Source: Streptomyces sp. HUAS ZL42
Lineage (GTDB): Bacteria; Actinomycetota; Actinomycetes; Streptomycetales; Streptomycetaceae
DNA length: 64,000 nucleotides
Direction of reading: 5' to 3'
Assembly (NCBI RefSeq): GCF_040782645.1
Contig: NZ_CP160403.1
Coordinates: forward strand, 5,243,001 to 5,307,000
Below, in pieces: positions 34,282-42,480 of this stretch (position 1 is its first letter; each line of letters opens with the position of its first letter). Under the pieces are notes generated by a model that made no database searches, had not been told where the DNA came from, and saw nothing but the letters and a program-made list of their open reading frames with translations. The translations under genes and the position numbers were made by a program.

Positions 34282-35418
34282 CTAGGACTGGCGGCCCTCC
34301 TCGCCGAGCACATACAGCCGCAGCGCCCCGTCCATGTCGTGCGCCTCGCGCGATGTGCGCTCCTGCTCCACCGTCGCCCGGGTGAAGCCGGCCCGCGCCA
34401 CGACGCGCTGGGACGGGGCGTTGTCGTGCTCGATCGTCGCGAGGAGCGTGCGTACGTCGTCCCGGGCGAGCGCCCACTGGGACAGCGTGCGCAGGGCCTC
34501 GGTCGCGTAGCCGTGGCCGCGCGCGGACTCGACGAGGTCGTAGCCGACCTCCGCGCGGCCGTCCTCGTCCGGGGCGCCGTGGAAGCCGATGCCGCCGATC
34601 GCGCGGCCGTCGTCGTGCCGGACGAGGACGAACAGCCCGAACTCCGGGCGGTGCACCCCCGCCTCGTACGCCTTGACGGCCATGCCGGCGGCCTCCCGCG
34701 TGCCCTCGAACGGGCCGCCCTCGATCCACTCGAAGCCGCCGTCGCCGCCCGCCTGCAGATCGGCGGCCGCGGCCGGGGTGACGCCCTCGAGGGTCAGCCG
34801 GTCGGCGGGGAGGACGAGGTTGTTGTTCCAGCGCCACTCGGTGACCGGGGCGCGGCCGGGCAGCTCGCCGCGGCCGGTGGCCCACAGGAGGGTCGGCCAG
34901 GGGGAGGGGCCGGGTTGGATGTGCGGGAAGATCCGGGTCAGGACGGAGTCGGCGAGTTCGGCGGCCGGTTCGTAGGACAGGCCAAGTCCCTCGGCGATGT
35001 CGTGGGTGTGCAGCAGGACCTCGGCGACGCCCATCGCGGCGAAGCCCTCGCGGTTGGCGCTGCGGAACGGGTAAGGGTGGAAGGCGCGGACCTCGCGCGG
35101 GGTGGTGCGGACGGCCGCGGCGAGCAGGGTGCCGGTCGTCTCGATCACCTGGAGGATGCCCGCGTTGTCGGCGGGGTCGAGGCCGTCCTCGGTGCCGTCG
35201 AGGGTGATCTCGAAGGGCACGTACGCGTCCTGTGCCCGGCCGGCCAGCTGACCGGCGTACGCGATGAGGTCGCTCGCGATGTGCCCGGCCGTCTTCCGGC
35301 AACTCCACTCCAGTCGCCCGGCCTTCACCCCCTCCCAGTCCCGGTCCACCGCCGTCCGCAGCGCGGCCACACAGCCGGCCACGGCCTCCTCCACCTGATC
35401 CCCACCCGTTGAGCGCAT
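34282..35418 (-). CDS. fusion protein: DinB/maleylpyruvate isomerase-like domain plus GNAT acetyltransferase
   Basis: A 378-residue two-domain protein. Residues 1-190 form a DinB/MDMPI-type four-helix domain (VEEAVAGCVAALRTAVDRDWEGVKAGRLEWSCRKTAGHIASDLIAYAGQLAG; metal histidine in EVLLHTHDIAEGLG) seen in mycothiol-dependent enzymes. Residues 210-378 form a GNAT domain (EFGLFVLVRHDDGRAIGGIGFHGAPDEDGRAEVGYDLVESARGHGYATEALRTLSQWAL). One domain may act on, and the other acetylate, the same amine. The ATG at 35418 lacks a clear ribosome binding site; 35454 is an alternative. Confidence 0.85.
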   Translation of the reverse strand: MRSTGGDQVEEAVAGCVAALRTAVDRDWEGVKAGRLEWSCRKTAGHIASDLIAYAGQLAGRAQDAYVPFEITLDGTEDGLDPADNAGILQVIETTGTLLAAAVRTTPREVRAFHPYPFRSANREGFAAMGVAEVLLHTHDIAEGLGLSYEPAAELADSVLTRIFPHIQPGPSPWPTLLWATGRGELPGRAPVTEWRWNNNLVLPADRLTLEGVTPAAAADLQAGGDGGFEWIEGGPFEGTREAAGMAVKAYEAGVHRPEFGLFVLVRHDDGRAIGGIGFHGAPDEDGRAEVGYDLVESARGHGYATEALRTLSQWALARDDVRTLLATIEHDNAPSQRVVARAGFTRATVEQERTSREAHDMDGALRLYVLGEEGRQS

Positions 35419-35567
35419 GCGGGCAGGGTAGGGGGCGGGCTCCCCGGAGGCCATCCGTTTTCCAACGTTCCCTGCAGGCGAATTCCAGATGAAGAATTGA
35501 CGGACCGGCACTTTCGTATTCTGCTGCCCGATAATTTCAGTGTGAATGCGGTGCTAGGTTCGCGGGC

Positions 35568-37310
35568 GTGACCGACATATCCACCTCCGCTCCGCCTGCC
35601 GAGGACGGGCAGAGCTCACGCGGACCGGCTTCGGCGCCTGCTCCCCGCCCGCTGCGCTTCGCCTCCCCAGCGGGGTGGACCACCGCCGTCACAGCCGCCG
35701 CGCTGCTCACCTACACCACGCTCACGGCCGGTGTCTTCCTCGACATCCGTTATGTGCTAGCCGCGCTGCGGACCACCGGGCAGAGCGGCATCTCCCCCTC
35801 GGAGACATTCGCCCACCGGCCCTTCTTCTACCGCTGGACCATCGAGGGGCTCGACTTCGTCACGCCCGGCTCGTTCGCGGTCGGCGAGGGCCTCATGCGG
35901 CTCGTCGGCATCGTCCTGTGCGCCCTCGCCGGTCTGCTGCTGCACCGGGCACTGCGCCGCCGTATGCCGGAGCGGGACGCCGTTCTCGTCGCCGGACTGT
36001 CGGCACTGACCCTCGCCTTCGCGCCGGTCATCGACTACCTCCAGCCGGAATGGTTCGCGATCGTCCTCGCGACGGTCGGCATCGCCGCCGCGCTCGGTGT
36101 GCGCGGCCGCCTGCCGGCGGCCGTTCTCGGCGCCCTCCCGCTCGGGCTGGCCGTGCTGATGAAGTACTCCACCGCGGGCACCGCAGCGGCGGCGCTGCTG
36201 GCGATCTTCGCCGTGGACCGTGTGCGGGCCCTGCTGGTCGCCGCGGCGACCGCCGCCGTCACCGGTCTGCTGTTCGGCCTCAGCGCCTGGGCGGGCTCGC
36301 GTGAGCTGCAGTGGCTGCGCGACATGCCGCACATCAACGCGCACGCGCTGGGCAACGAGCCCGTCGTCGCCTCCGACCTGCTGCAGCGGACCGCCGACTA
36401 TCTGGGCGACCGGATCGCACTCACGCCTGTGCTCGCGCTGCTGCCCGGCGCGCTGCTGCTGTTCGCCGCGACCCTCCCCTCGCGCCGGCAGCGTGCCGAG
36501 GCCGTGGGCGTCACCCTGCTGCTCCTCGTCGTCGGCCTGGCCGTCGTGGTCTACCAGGGCAACTGGTTCGCGTACCACGGCGAGACCCTGCCCGTGGTGG
36601 CCGCGGCCCTGACCGGACTCGCGATCGGCCGCTGGTACGGCAAGCACGGCAGGCCCCCGCTGTGCCTCACCGTGCTCGCCCTTCTGTACGGGGTGCTGAC
36701 CCCGCTGCTCTCCCATGTCCGCGCGGACGTCGACCTGGACGTGCTCGCGTGGCTCGCCTCGGCCGCGGCTCTCCTCGCCGGCGTGGTGGACCTGCTGCGG
36801 GCGCGGACACGGCGACCGCGCGCCGGCCGCATTCCGGTGGCGCTGCCCGTCCTCGCGCTCGTGGTGTGCCTGGCCGCGACCGTGTGGCCCACGGCCGGGG
36901 TCCGGATCATCCTCGGGAACCTCGTCACCACCAACGCGGAGCTGAAGGAGCAGGCCCGGTCGGCGGAGGCCGCCGCCGAGCAGGTGAACGCCGAACTCCC
37001 GAAGGGGGTACCGGTCCTGTATCTGACCTTCGGCCAGCAGGCGTACTACATCGACCACCCGACCGGCTGCCGGTACCCCTTCCCCACGTTCATCAACGTG
37101 CCCAAGCAGCTCACCGAGGTCCCCTCGCTCACGTCGACCCGGGAGAACGTGCGCTGCGTCACGCAGGAGCACCCGGCCGCCTACGCCGTCTACCAGCCCA
37201 GCTGGCTGTCGCTGGGCGTGATCGACCCGCGTATCGCCGCCGCGATCCGGAACACGTACAACTGCCCCAAGCCGGAGGGGCGGCAGCTCGTGGTGTGCAC
37301 CCTGCGCTGA
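35568..37310 (+). CDS. polytopic membrane protein, GT-C glycosyltransferase-like
   Basis: A 580-residue integral membrane protein with about ten to twelve hydrophobic segments between residues 35 and 455 and an extracellular C-terminal domain (about 460-580) containing TGCRYPFPTFINVPKQL. The layout, a large loop after the first helix (LDIRYVLAALRTTGQSGISPSETFAHRPFFYRW) and many helices, fits lipid-linked-sugar-dependent GT-C enzymes, though no family signature is certain. It faces a GtrB-GtrA-mutase operon, which supports a glycan role. GTG start, with GATAAT about 33 bases before it as a possible -10 box. Confidence 0.75.
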   Translation: MTDISTSAPPAEDGQSSRGPASAPAPRPLRFASPAGWTTAVTAAALLTYTTLTAGVFLDIRYVLAALRTTGQSGISPSETFAHRPFFYRWTIEGLDFVTPGSFAVGEGLMRLVGIVLCALAGLLLHRALRRRMPERDAVLVAGLSALTLAFAPVIDYLQPEWFAIVLATVGIAAALGVRGRLPAAVLGALPLGLAVLMKYSTAGTAAAALLAIFAVDRVRALLVAAATAAVTGLLFGLSAWAGSRELQWLRDMPHINAHALGNEPVVASDLLQRTADYLGDRIALTPVLALLPGALLLFAATLPSRRQRAEAVGVTLLLLVVGLAVVVYQGNWFAYHGETLPVVAAALTGLAIGRWYGKHGRPPLCLTVLALLYGVLTPLLSHVRADVDLDVLAWLASAAALLAGVVDLLRARTRRPRAGRIPVALPVLALVVCLAATVWPTAGVRIILGNLVTTNAELKEQARSAEAAAEQVNAELPKGVPVLYLTFGQQAYYIDHPTGCRYPFPTFINVPKQLTEVPSLTSTRENVRCVTQEHPAAYAVYQPSWLSLGVIDPRIAAAIRNTYNCPKPEGRQLVVCTLR

Positions 37311-37340
37311 GACGCGTACGGCTCGAGCGGAGGCTCATGA

Positions 37341-37380
37341 GAACAGGCCCCGGCGGGAACTCCTGCGCCGGGGCCTGTTC
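37341..37380. terminator. bidirectional terminator
   Basis: GAACAGGCCCCGGCG (37341-37355) pairs perfectly with CGCCGGGGCCTGTTC (37366-37380), a 15-base-pair stem with a 10-base loop. It lies between the two convergent genes of the glycosylation region and can serve both. Confidence 0.9.
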
Positions 37381-37393
37381 CGCTGAGCGTCGG

Positions 37394-38662
37394 TCAGACC
37401 GTGCCCGCGATCCGCGCCGCCTTGTGGCCCAGCTCCACCGAGTAGCTCTGCCCGCGGTCCTGCGGGTAGATCTGCGCCATCGTCGCGAGCGTCACCCGGC
37501 TGAGGTGGGTTCGGTGGCCGGGGATCAGCGCTTTGTACTCGGGCGTGACCACGGGCTGGGCGAAGGGCGCCCGCGAGAAGTGCCAGTCCTGGATCCAGCT
37601 GCGGTCGAACTCCGGGTTGATGCGCTTCAGCCACGGCAGATACCGCTCCAGCAGCTCGGCCGGCTCGGTGGTGAAACGCCAGTCGTCCCGCTCGACGTAG
37701 TTGCCTACGTAGAGGATGTGGCGGCCCCCGTACTGGGCCGGGTCGATCATCTGCGTGTGCTCGACGACCGCGAGGAACGGGAACTCGGGCTCGTTGATGT
37801 TGAGCCAGTAGTACGGGATGGCGCTGCGGTCCAGCTCCAGGACGAAGCAGGTCGCGCCCAGGTACTGGTTGCGCCAGACGGCGTCGTCGGCGGGCGCGTC
37901 GGCGGCCTTGGCGAAGGCGGGCTGCGGGGTCGTGACGATCAGACGGTCGAAGGTGTACGAGGCGCCGTCCGCGGTGCGCACGGTGACCGGACCGTCGTCG
38001 CCGTCCTGGCGCACCGTCTCCATCCGCTTGCCGAACTCGACCTTGCCGCCGCGCTCGGCGATCCGGTCGCGCAGCGTCGCGTACACCCGGTCGAACCCGC
38101 CGTCCAGATAGCCGAGTTCGAAGGTGCGGCAGTGGACGCGCGCCCACAGCCAGGCCATGGACACCTCGTCGGCGCGGTCGCCGAACTTGCCGCGCAGCAG
38201 CGGCTCCCAGACGGCCTCCGTGGCACGCCGCCCGGCCCACTTGTCGAGCCAGCTCAGGGCGGTGCGGTCGGTGAACCGCTCCCCGTCACGCACGATCTTC
38301 AGCCACGCCGACGACAGCCCGAAGCGGATACCGGCCGGCAGGCCGAACAGCGGGGAGGTCAGCATCTCCAGCGGGGTGCTGAAGGGGTGCGTCCGACCGC
38401 CCCGGAACACACCGGTGGTGGTCTTGTGGAAGCGCAGGTCTCCGCCGAGCCCGAGCTCCTCGATGAGCTCGATCATCTGGCGGTCGCTGCGGAAGATGTG
38501 GTGGTAATAGCGCTCCAGCGGCACACCCCCGACGGGGATCGACGCGGCCAGCCCGCCCAGTTCGTCGGCGGCCTCCAGGACGGTGACCGTGTGGCCCTGC
38601 TTGACCGCGTCGTACGCGGCGGTGAGGCCGGTCGCTCCCGCGCCGATGACCCCGAGATTCAT
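37394..38662 (-). CDS. FAD-dependent oxidoreductase, UDP-galactopyranose mutase / amine oxidase-like
   Basis: A 422-residue flavoprotein starting MNLGVIGAGATGLTAAYDAVKQGHTVTVLEAADELGGLAASIPVGGVPLERYYHHIFRSD, with the Rossmann GxGxxG and the glutamate for ribose binding. A C-terminal FAD motif is not obvious. Related genes are usually found next to glycosyltransferases, and the fold is shared with UDP-galactopyranose mutase and squalene/phytoene oxidoreductases. Its ATG overlaps the GtrA stop (ATGA) with GTGGAG upstream, so it is translated with the GtrB-GtrA genes. Substrate unknown; sugar-nucleotide or polyprenyl-linked sugar is most likely. Confidence 0.85.
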   Translation of the reverse strand: MNLGVIGAGATGLTAAYDAVKQGHTVTVLEAADELGGLAASIPVGGVPLERYYHHIFRSDRQMIELIEELGLGGDLRFHKTTTGVFRGGRTHPFSTPLEMLTSPLFGLPAGIRFGLSSAWLKIVRDGERFTDRTALSWLDKWAGRRATEAVWEPLLRGKFGDRADEVSMAWLWARVHCRTFELGYLDGGFDRVYATLRDRIAERGGKVEFGKRMETVRQDGDDGPVTVRTADGASYTFDRLIVTTPQPAFAKAADAPADDAVWRNQYLGATCFVLELDRSAIPYYWLNINEPEFPFLAVVEHTQMIDPAQYGGRHILYVGNYVERDDWRFTTEPAELLERYLPWLKRINPEFDRSWIQDWHFSRAPFAQPVVTPEYKALIPGHRTHLSRVTLATMAQIYPQDRGQSYSVELGHKAARIAGTV

Positions 38663-39087
38663 GCGAAACTCCACTTTCTGTTGAGCGCGAACTGGAAGAC
38701 CAGCACCACCGGCAGCGAGCCGGCCTTCACCAGGTTCGGGTCGATGCCGAGCCCTTGGGAGAACACCGCGAGCAGCACGAAGGTCAGGCCGATGCCGGTC
38801 AGGCCGACGGCGTAGAAGCGCAGATAGCGCATGAGCAGACGGTCGCGCTTGCTGAAGGTGAACAGGGCGTTGAGGACGAAGTTGTTGGTGATGCCGAGGC
38901 TGGTGGAGATGACGTTCGCCACCTGCTCGTGCAGCCCGACGACGTTGTAGAGGAGCACGAACGCGCCCAGGTCCAGCAGCACGCCGGTGCCCCCGACGAG
39001 GGCGTACGTGATCAGCTGCCGCAGGTCGCGGGCGCGCGAGGTGCGCACCGGGGATTCGGTGCGCACGACGTTCTCAGTGGTCATCGT
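38659..39087 (-). CDS. GtrA family membrane protein
   Basis: A 142-residue protein with four transmembrane helices and the GtrA signatures RQLITYALVGGTGVLLDLGAFVLLY, ISTSLGITNNFVLNALFTFSKRDRLLMRYLRFYAVGLTGIGLTFVLL and VFQFALNRKWSFA. GtrA proteins are thought to flip polyprenyl-phosphate-linked sugars across the membrane. The ATG at 39087 or 39081 is used; both lie inside the 3' end of the GT2 gene. Its stop overlaps the mutase-like gene's start. Confidence 0.9.
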   Translation of the reverse strand, partial: TMTTENVVRTESPVRTSRARDLRQLITYALVGGTGVLLDLGAFVLLYNVVGLHEQVANVISTSLGITNNFVLNALFTFSKRDRLLMRYLRFYAVGLTGIGLTFVLLAVFSQGLGIDPNLVKAGSLPVVLVFQFALNRKWSFA

Positions 39088-40129
39088 CATCGTCACCGTC
39101 ACCGTCGACGCCGTCACCGTTGACGCCGTCGCCGACGGCGGTGTCGTGCTGGATGATCTGCCGGACCGTGTACAGGGGCCGGCCCTGCACCTCGCTGTAG
39201 GTACGGCCGATGTAGCTGCCCAGTACGCCGAGCGACAGCATCTGCACCCCGCCGAGGAACAGGACGACCACCATCAGCATCGTCCAGCCGGAGACGGTGA
39301 TGTCGGGCCGCACGACCTTCATGGTGAGCGCGTAGCAGATGCCGACGAGCGACAGCGCGAGCACGATGAAACCGAGCTTGGTGATCATCCGCAGGGGTGC
39401 GGTCGAGAAGCCGGTGAGGCCGTCGATCGCCAGTCGAGCCATCTTGCGCAGCGGGTACTTGGTCTCCCCGGCGAACCGTTCGTCGCGGTCGAAGTGCACC
39501 TCGGTCTGGCGGAACCCCATCGAGGCGACCATGCCGCGCACGAACCGGCTGCGCTCGCGGAAGCGCCGCAGCTCGTCGGCGGCGCGGCGGTCCATCAGCC
39601 GGAAGTCGCCGGTGTCCAGCGGGATGTCCACGTCGGTGGACGAGCGCAGCATCCGGTAGTAGGCGTGGGCGGTGGCCCGCTTGAACAGGGTGTCCTGCCG
39701 GGTGCGCCGGCGGGCGTGCACGATCTCCGCCCCGTCCCGCCAGGCGTGGATCAGCTCCAGGCTGACCCGCGGCGGGTCCTGAAGGTCGGTGTCCATGACG
39801 ATGACGGCGTCACCGCGTGCCGCGTCGATACCGGCCGTGATGGCCATCTGGTGCCCGAAGTTGCGCGCGAAGTCGACGATCCGGACGCGCGGGTCGTTCT
39901 TCGCGATGTCCTCGAGGATGCGAAGCGTGCCGTCGGCGGAGCCGTCGTTCACGTACACCAATTCGTAGGTGTACTCCGGCAGTTCCAGCAGAGCCTCGAC
40001 GAGCTCCTCGTGGAAGTGACGTATCCCGTCCGCTTCGTTGAAGACAGGCAACACATAGGAGACGAGCGCGGCGCCACCATGCTGGCGGGGCACCTGGGGC
40101 ACCCGCGCACGACTGGATATGTCTGGCAT
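39074..40129 (-). CDS. GtrB-like polyprenyl-phosphate glycosyltransferase (GT2)
   Basis: A 351-residue GT2 enzyme: VSYVLPVFNEADGIRHFHEELVEAL, the DxD-like IVMDTDLQDPPRVSLELIHAWRDG, SRFVRGMVASMGFRQTEVHFDRDERFAGETKYPLRKMARLAIDG, and two C-terminal membrane helices (about 245-265 and 278-300). It should transfer a sugar from a nucleotide to polyprenyl phosphate. The C-terminal tail reads VGDGVNGDGVDGDGDDDDDH, an acidic low-complexity run encoded by GGTGAC/GACGAT-type tandem repeats. First gene of a three-gene operon with gtrA and the mutase-like gene. Confidence 0.92.
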   Translation of the reverse strand: MPDISSRARVPQVPRQHGGAALVSYVLPVFNEADGIRHFHEELVEALLELPEYTYELVYVNDGSADGTLRILEDIAKNDPRVRIVDFARNFGHQMAITAGIDAARGDAVIVMDTDLQDPPRVSLELIHAWRDGAEIVHARRRTRQDTLFKRATAHAYYRMLRSSTDVDIPLDTGDFRLMDRRAADELRRFRERSRFVRGMVASMGFRQTEVHFDRDERFAGETKYPLRKMARLAIDGLTGFSTAPLRMITKLGFIVLALSLVGICYALTMKVVRPDITVSGWTMLMVVVLFLGGVQMLSLGVLGSYIGRTYSEVQGRPLYTVRQIIQHDTAVGDGVNGDGVDGDGDDDDDH

Positions 40130-40223
40130 TCTGCGAAGCTAGGGAGGCGAGGTGAACGCACCCCCAACGCTCAATGTGCTCTGCGATGCGACCAGTCGAC
40201 GTATGGGCCGCCGGGACCGTCTC

Positions 40224-40868
40224 TCAGGCCGACAGCAGGTCCAGCTCGGCGCCGATGTTGTACCGGGCGGTCGCCTCCCAGTGCTCCGTCCCGTACGGCG
40301 TCCTGAACAGCCTCGGCAGCTCGAGGAGTTGTCGGAGGACCGCGGCGCGACCCTCCCGGAAGGCGTCATTGGGGACGAAGTGGTACTCCTCCCGGACGGC
40401 CGCCGTGTAGGCGGCGTACGCGGACGGGGGAGAGGCCAGGATCGCGAGGTCTGCGTCGCACAGCACCTGGCCGTCGGGGTCGTCGTCGGCCGGGTCGTGG
40501 GTGACGGTGAGGCGGACCAGACGGGCGACCTCGCCCGTCTTCGCGGCGGGCACGCCCGCTTCGGGGAGGGCGCGTTCGGCCAGGCGCGCCGAGCGCTCCT
40601 CGTTCTCGGAGCGGTCGGGGAGGTAGACCGCGTCGTGGAACCAGGCGGCGAGACGGACGACGTCCGGGTCGGCCGCGTACGCCTCGAGTTCGTCGATGCG
40701 GTCCAGGACCGCGGCGAGATGCGCGAGCGTGTGGTACCTGCGCTGCGGTTCCTGCCAGCGGGCGAGGAGATTGTCGGCGTACGGCACCGGGTCGGGGCCG
40801 GTACCGGGTGCCCGGGCTCCTTCCAGGGCGCTGGTCCAGCGGGCGCGCAGGGCGTCGGGATCGGCCAT
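40224..40868 (-). CDS. HD-superfamily predicted metal-dependent phosphohydrolase
   Basis: A 214-residue HD-type protein. RRYHTLAHLAAVLDRIDEL gives the first metal histidine and AAWFHDAVYLPDRSENEERSARLAERAL the HD pair. LTVTHDPADDDPDGQVLCDADLAILASPP supplies the last aspartate. The layout matches the YxxE/HD family often annotated as predicted metal-dependent phosphohydrolase. Substrate unknown. Divergent from the DinB-like gene. Confidence 0.88.
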   Translation of the reverse strand: MADPDALRARWTSALEGARAPGTGPDPVPYADNLLARWQEPQRRYHTLAHLAAVLDRIDELEAYAADPDVVRLAAWFHDAVYLPDRSENEERSARLAERALPEAGVPAAKTGEVARLVRLTVTHDPADDDPDGQVLCDADLAILASPPSAYAAYTAAVREEYHFVPNDAFREGRAAVLRQLLELPRLFRTPYGTEHWEATARYNIGAELDLLSA

Positions 40869-40915
40869 GCGCTCATTCTCCCCCGGTGCGTCGCACGGCC
40901 CCTAGTTTGGAGCTC

Positions 40916-41590
40916 ATGACTGCTGCTGATGTACACGAGGCACGCGACCCCGAACTGCCCGGACGGCTGCTGACCGTCGAGCGCGAGGCACTGATCCCGC
41001 TGCTGCGGGCCAGGCCCGACGCGGACTTCGCGCTGCCGACCGAGGCATGTCCGGGGTGGACCGTGCGGGACGTGCTGGCGCACTGCTCGTCCGCGCTGAT
41101 GCGGGTGGTGGAGAGCCGCTACGAGAAGGGAGTGTTCTCGCCCGAGTCGAACGACCGGGACATCGCCGAGCGGGCCGACTGGTCGAACGCGCAGGTCGTG
41201 GACGAGCTGGAGCGCGGGATGACCGAGGCGGGGCCGGTGATCGCGAAGGCGGGCGGGGTGCTGGACATGATCGCGCTCGGTGAGTGGGTGCACGCCGGGG
41301 ATGTGCGGGAGGTCCTCGGGGAACCGGGGGCCTATGCGGGGGCGGGGCTGCCGGACGCGCTGGTGCTGCTCGCCCGGATCACCCGGGAGAAGGGCCATGT
41401 GCCGTTGCACGCCGACCTCGACGACGTGGACGAGCCGCTGCGGCTCGGGGACGTGAGCGGGGAGCGGCCTCCGGCCCGGTTCATCGGGGACGCCGCGACC
41501 CTCGTACGGCTGTATGCGGGGCGGCCGGTGCGGGGAGCGTCGTACGAGCTGGCCGGGGTGGAGCCGGGGGAGCTGAACATCTTCGGGTGA
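40916..41590 (+). CDS. maleylpyruvate isomerase / DinB-like mycothiol-dependent protein
   Basis: A 224-residue MDMPI-N (DinB) four-helix protein. PTEACPGWTVRDVLAHCSSALMRVVESRYEKG carries the first metal histidine and MIALGEWVHAGDVREVLGEPGAY another. The C-terminal part (GDAATLVRLYAGRPVRGASYELAGVEPGELNIF) matches the MDMPI C-terminal region. The family uses mycothiol or acts as a metal-dependent transferase in actinobacteria. The ATG at 40916 has TTTGGAG upstream. Next to cutC but not overlapping. Confidence 0.88.
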   Translation: MTAADVHEARDPELPGRLLTVEREALIPLLRARPDADFALPTEACPGWTVRDVLAHCSSALMRVVESRYEKGVFSPESNDRDIAERADWSNAQVVDELERGMTEAGPVIAKAGGVLDMIALGEWVHAGDVREVLGEPGAYAGAGLPDALVLLARITREKGHVPLHADLDDVDEPLRLGDVSGERPPARFIGDAATLVRLYAGRPVRGASYELAGVEPGELNIFG

Positions 41591-41628
41591 GGGGGCCCTG
41601 TTCCGGCGGGATGCGGGCGTAGTCTTGA

Positions 41629-41644
41629 ATTGGACTAGACCTGT
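41629..41644. promoter_or_regulatory. dre-like DasR site upstream of cutC
   Basis: ATTGGACTAGACCTGT matches 13 of 16 positions of the dre form ACTGGTCTAGACCAGT, including the central CTAGACC. It lies 22 bases before the cutC start, overlapping the expected promoter or leader. Confidence 0.6.
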
Positions 41645-41666
41645 TGTCGTCGATGAATGGGGTCCC

Positions 41667-42359
41667 ATGAGCAAGCGTGCAGTCCTGGAGGTGATCGCCC
41701 TCGACGTCGAGGACGCGATCGCCGCCCAGGCCGGAGGCGCGGACCGCCTCGAACTGGTCACCGACATCGCGGCCGACGGGCTCACCCCGTCGGTCGGGAC
41801 GTTCGCCGCGATCCGCGCCGCCGTCGACATCTCGCTGCGCGTGATGGTGCGGTCGGCGGACGGGTTCGTGGCTGGGGACGTGGACCGGCTGGTGGCGGTC
41901 GCCCGTGAGCTGCGGGCGGCCGGGGCCGAGGAGTTCGTGCTCGGGTTCCTCGACGCGGAGGGGGCGGTGGATCTCGGGGCTGTGGAGCGGGTGGTGGATT
42001 CGCTGGACGGGGGGCGGTGGACGTTTCACCGGGCGATCGACCATGCGGGGGATCGGGATGCGTTGCGCAAGCAGCTGGACGCGCTGCCGGGGCTGGACAC
42101 GTATCTGACGGCGGGGGCGGCCGGCGGTGTCGACGACGGGCTCCCCACGTTGGTCGCGGAGGCGGGGCGGTCGGGGGAGCCGGGATATGAGCAGCGGCTC
42201 CTCATCGGCGGCGGCCTCCGCCTTGACCACGTACCGCTCCTGCGCGCGGCCGGCGTCGACGCGTTTCACATCGGCGGGGCGGCTCGGCCCGGGGGCTGGT
42301 CCGCGCCGGTGTCGGTGGCTGCGGTGGCGGAGTGGCGGAGGGTGCTGGACGGGGACTGA
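41667..42359 (+). CDS. cutC: CutC family protein
   Basis: A 230-residue TIM-barrel protein of the CutC family, with VLEVIALDVEDAIAAQAGGADRLELVTDIAADGLTPSVGTFAAIRAAVDISLRVMVRS and TFHRAIDHAGDRDALRKQLDALPGLDTYLTAGAAGGVDDGLPTL. CutC was named for copper tolerance, but its biochemical role is unsettled. A dre-like operator directly upstream suggests aminosugar control here, at odds with a simple copper role. The ATG at 41667 is preceded by ATGGGG. Confidence 0.9.
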   Translation: MSKRAVLEVIALDVEDAIAAQAGGADRLELVTDIAADGLTPSVGTFAAIRAAVDISLRVMVRSADGFVAGDVDRLVAVARELRAAGAEEFVLGFLDAEGAVDLGAVERVVDSLDGGRWTFHRAIDHAGDRDALRKQLDALPGLDTYLTAGAAGGVDDGLPTLVAEAGRSGEPGYEQRLLIGGGLRLDHVPLLRAAGVDAFHIGGAARPGGWSAPVSVAAVAEWRRVLDGD

Positions 42360-42380
42360 ACCGGGTTCGGTCCCGCTTCT

Positions 42381-42480
42381 TGTCCGACCGAGTCGGGTGG
42401 TGGGTGGGCATAGGCCCGGGGGTCCAGGGGGCGGAGCCCCCTGGAGGGGTCCGGGGCAGCGCCCCGGGGGCGAAACCCCT
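42381..42480 (+). repeat. dispersed GC-rich repeat, copy A
   Basis: Begins TGTCCGACCGAGTCGGGTGG and continues TGGGTGGGC, then GGGGGTCC, a GGGGGCGGAGCCCCC hairpin and a second GGGGC/GCCCC palindrome. It lies between the convergent cutC and helD genes. Copies B (49353-49411) and C (56807-56870, reversed) share the same order of blocks. Confidence 0.8.

Noticed and set aside
42381..42480. Possible transposable-element end or CRISPR-like repeat at the GC-rich intergenic repeat
   Set aside because: There is no transposase, no regular spacer pattern and no target duplication visible; it is reported only as a dispersed repeat.
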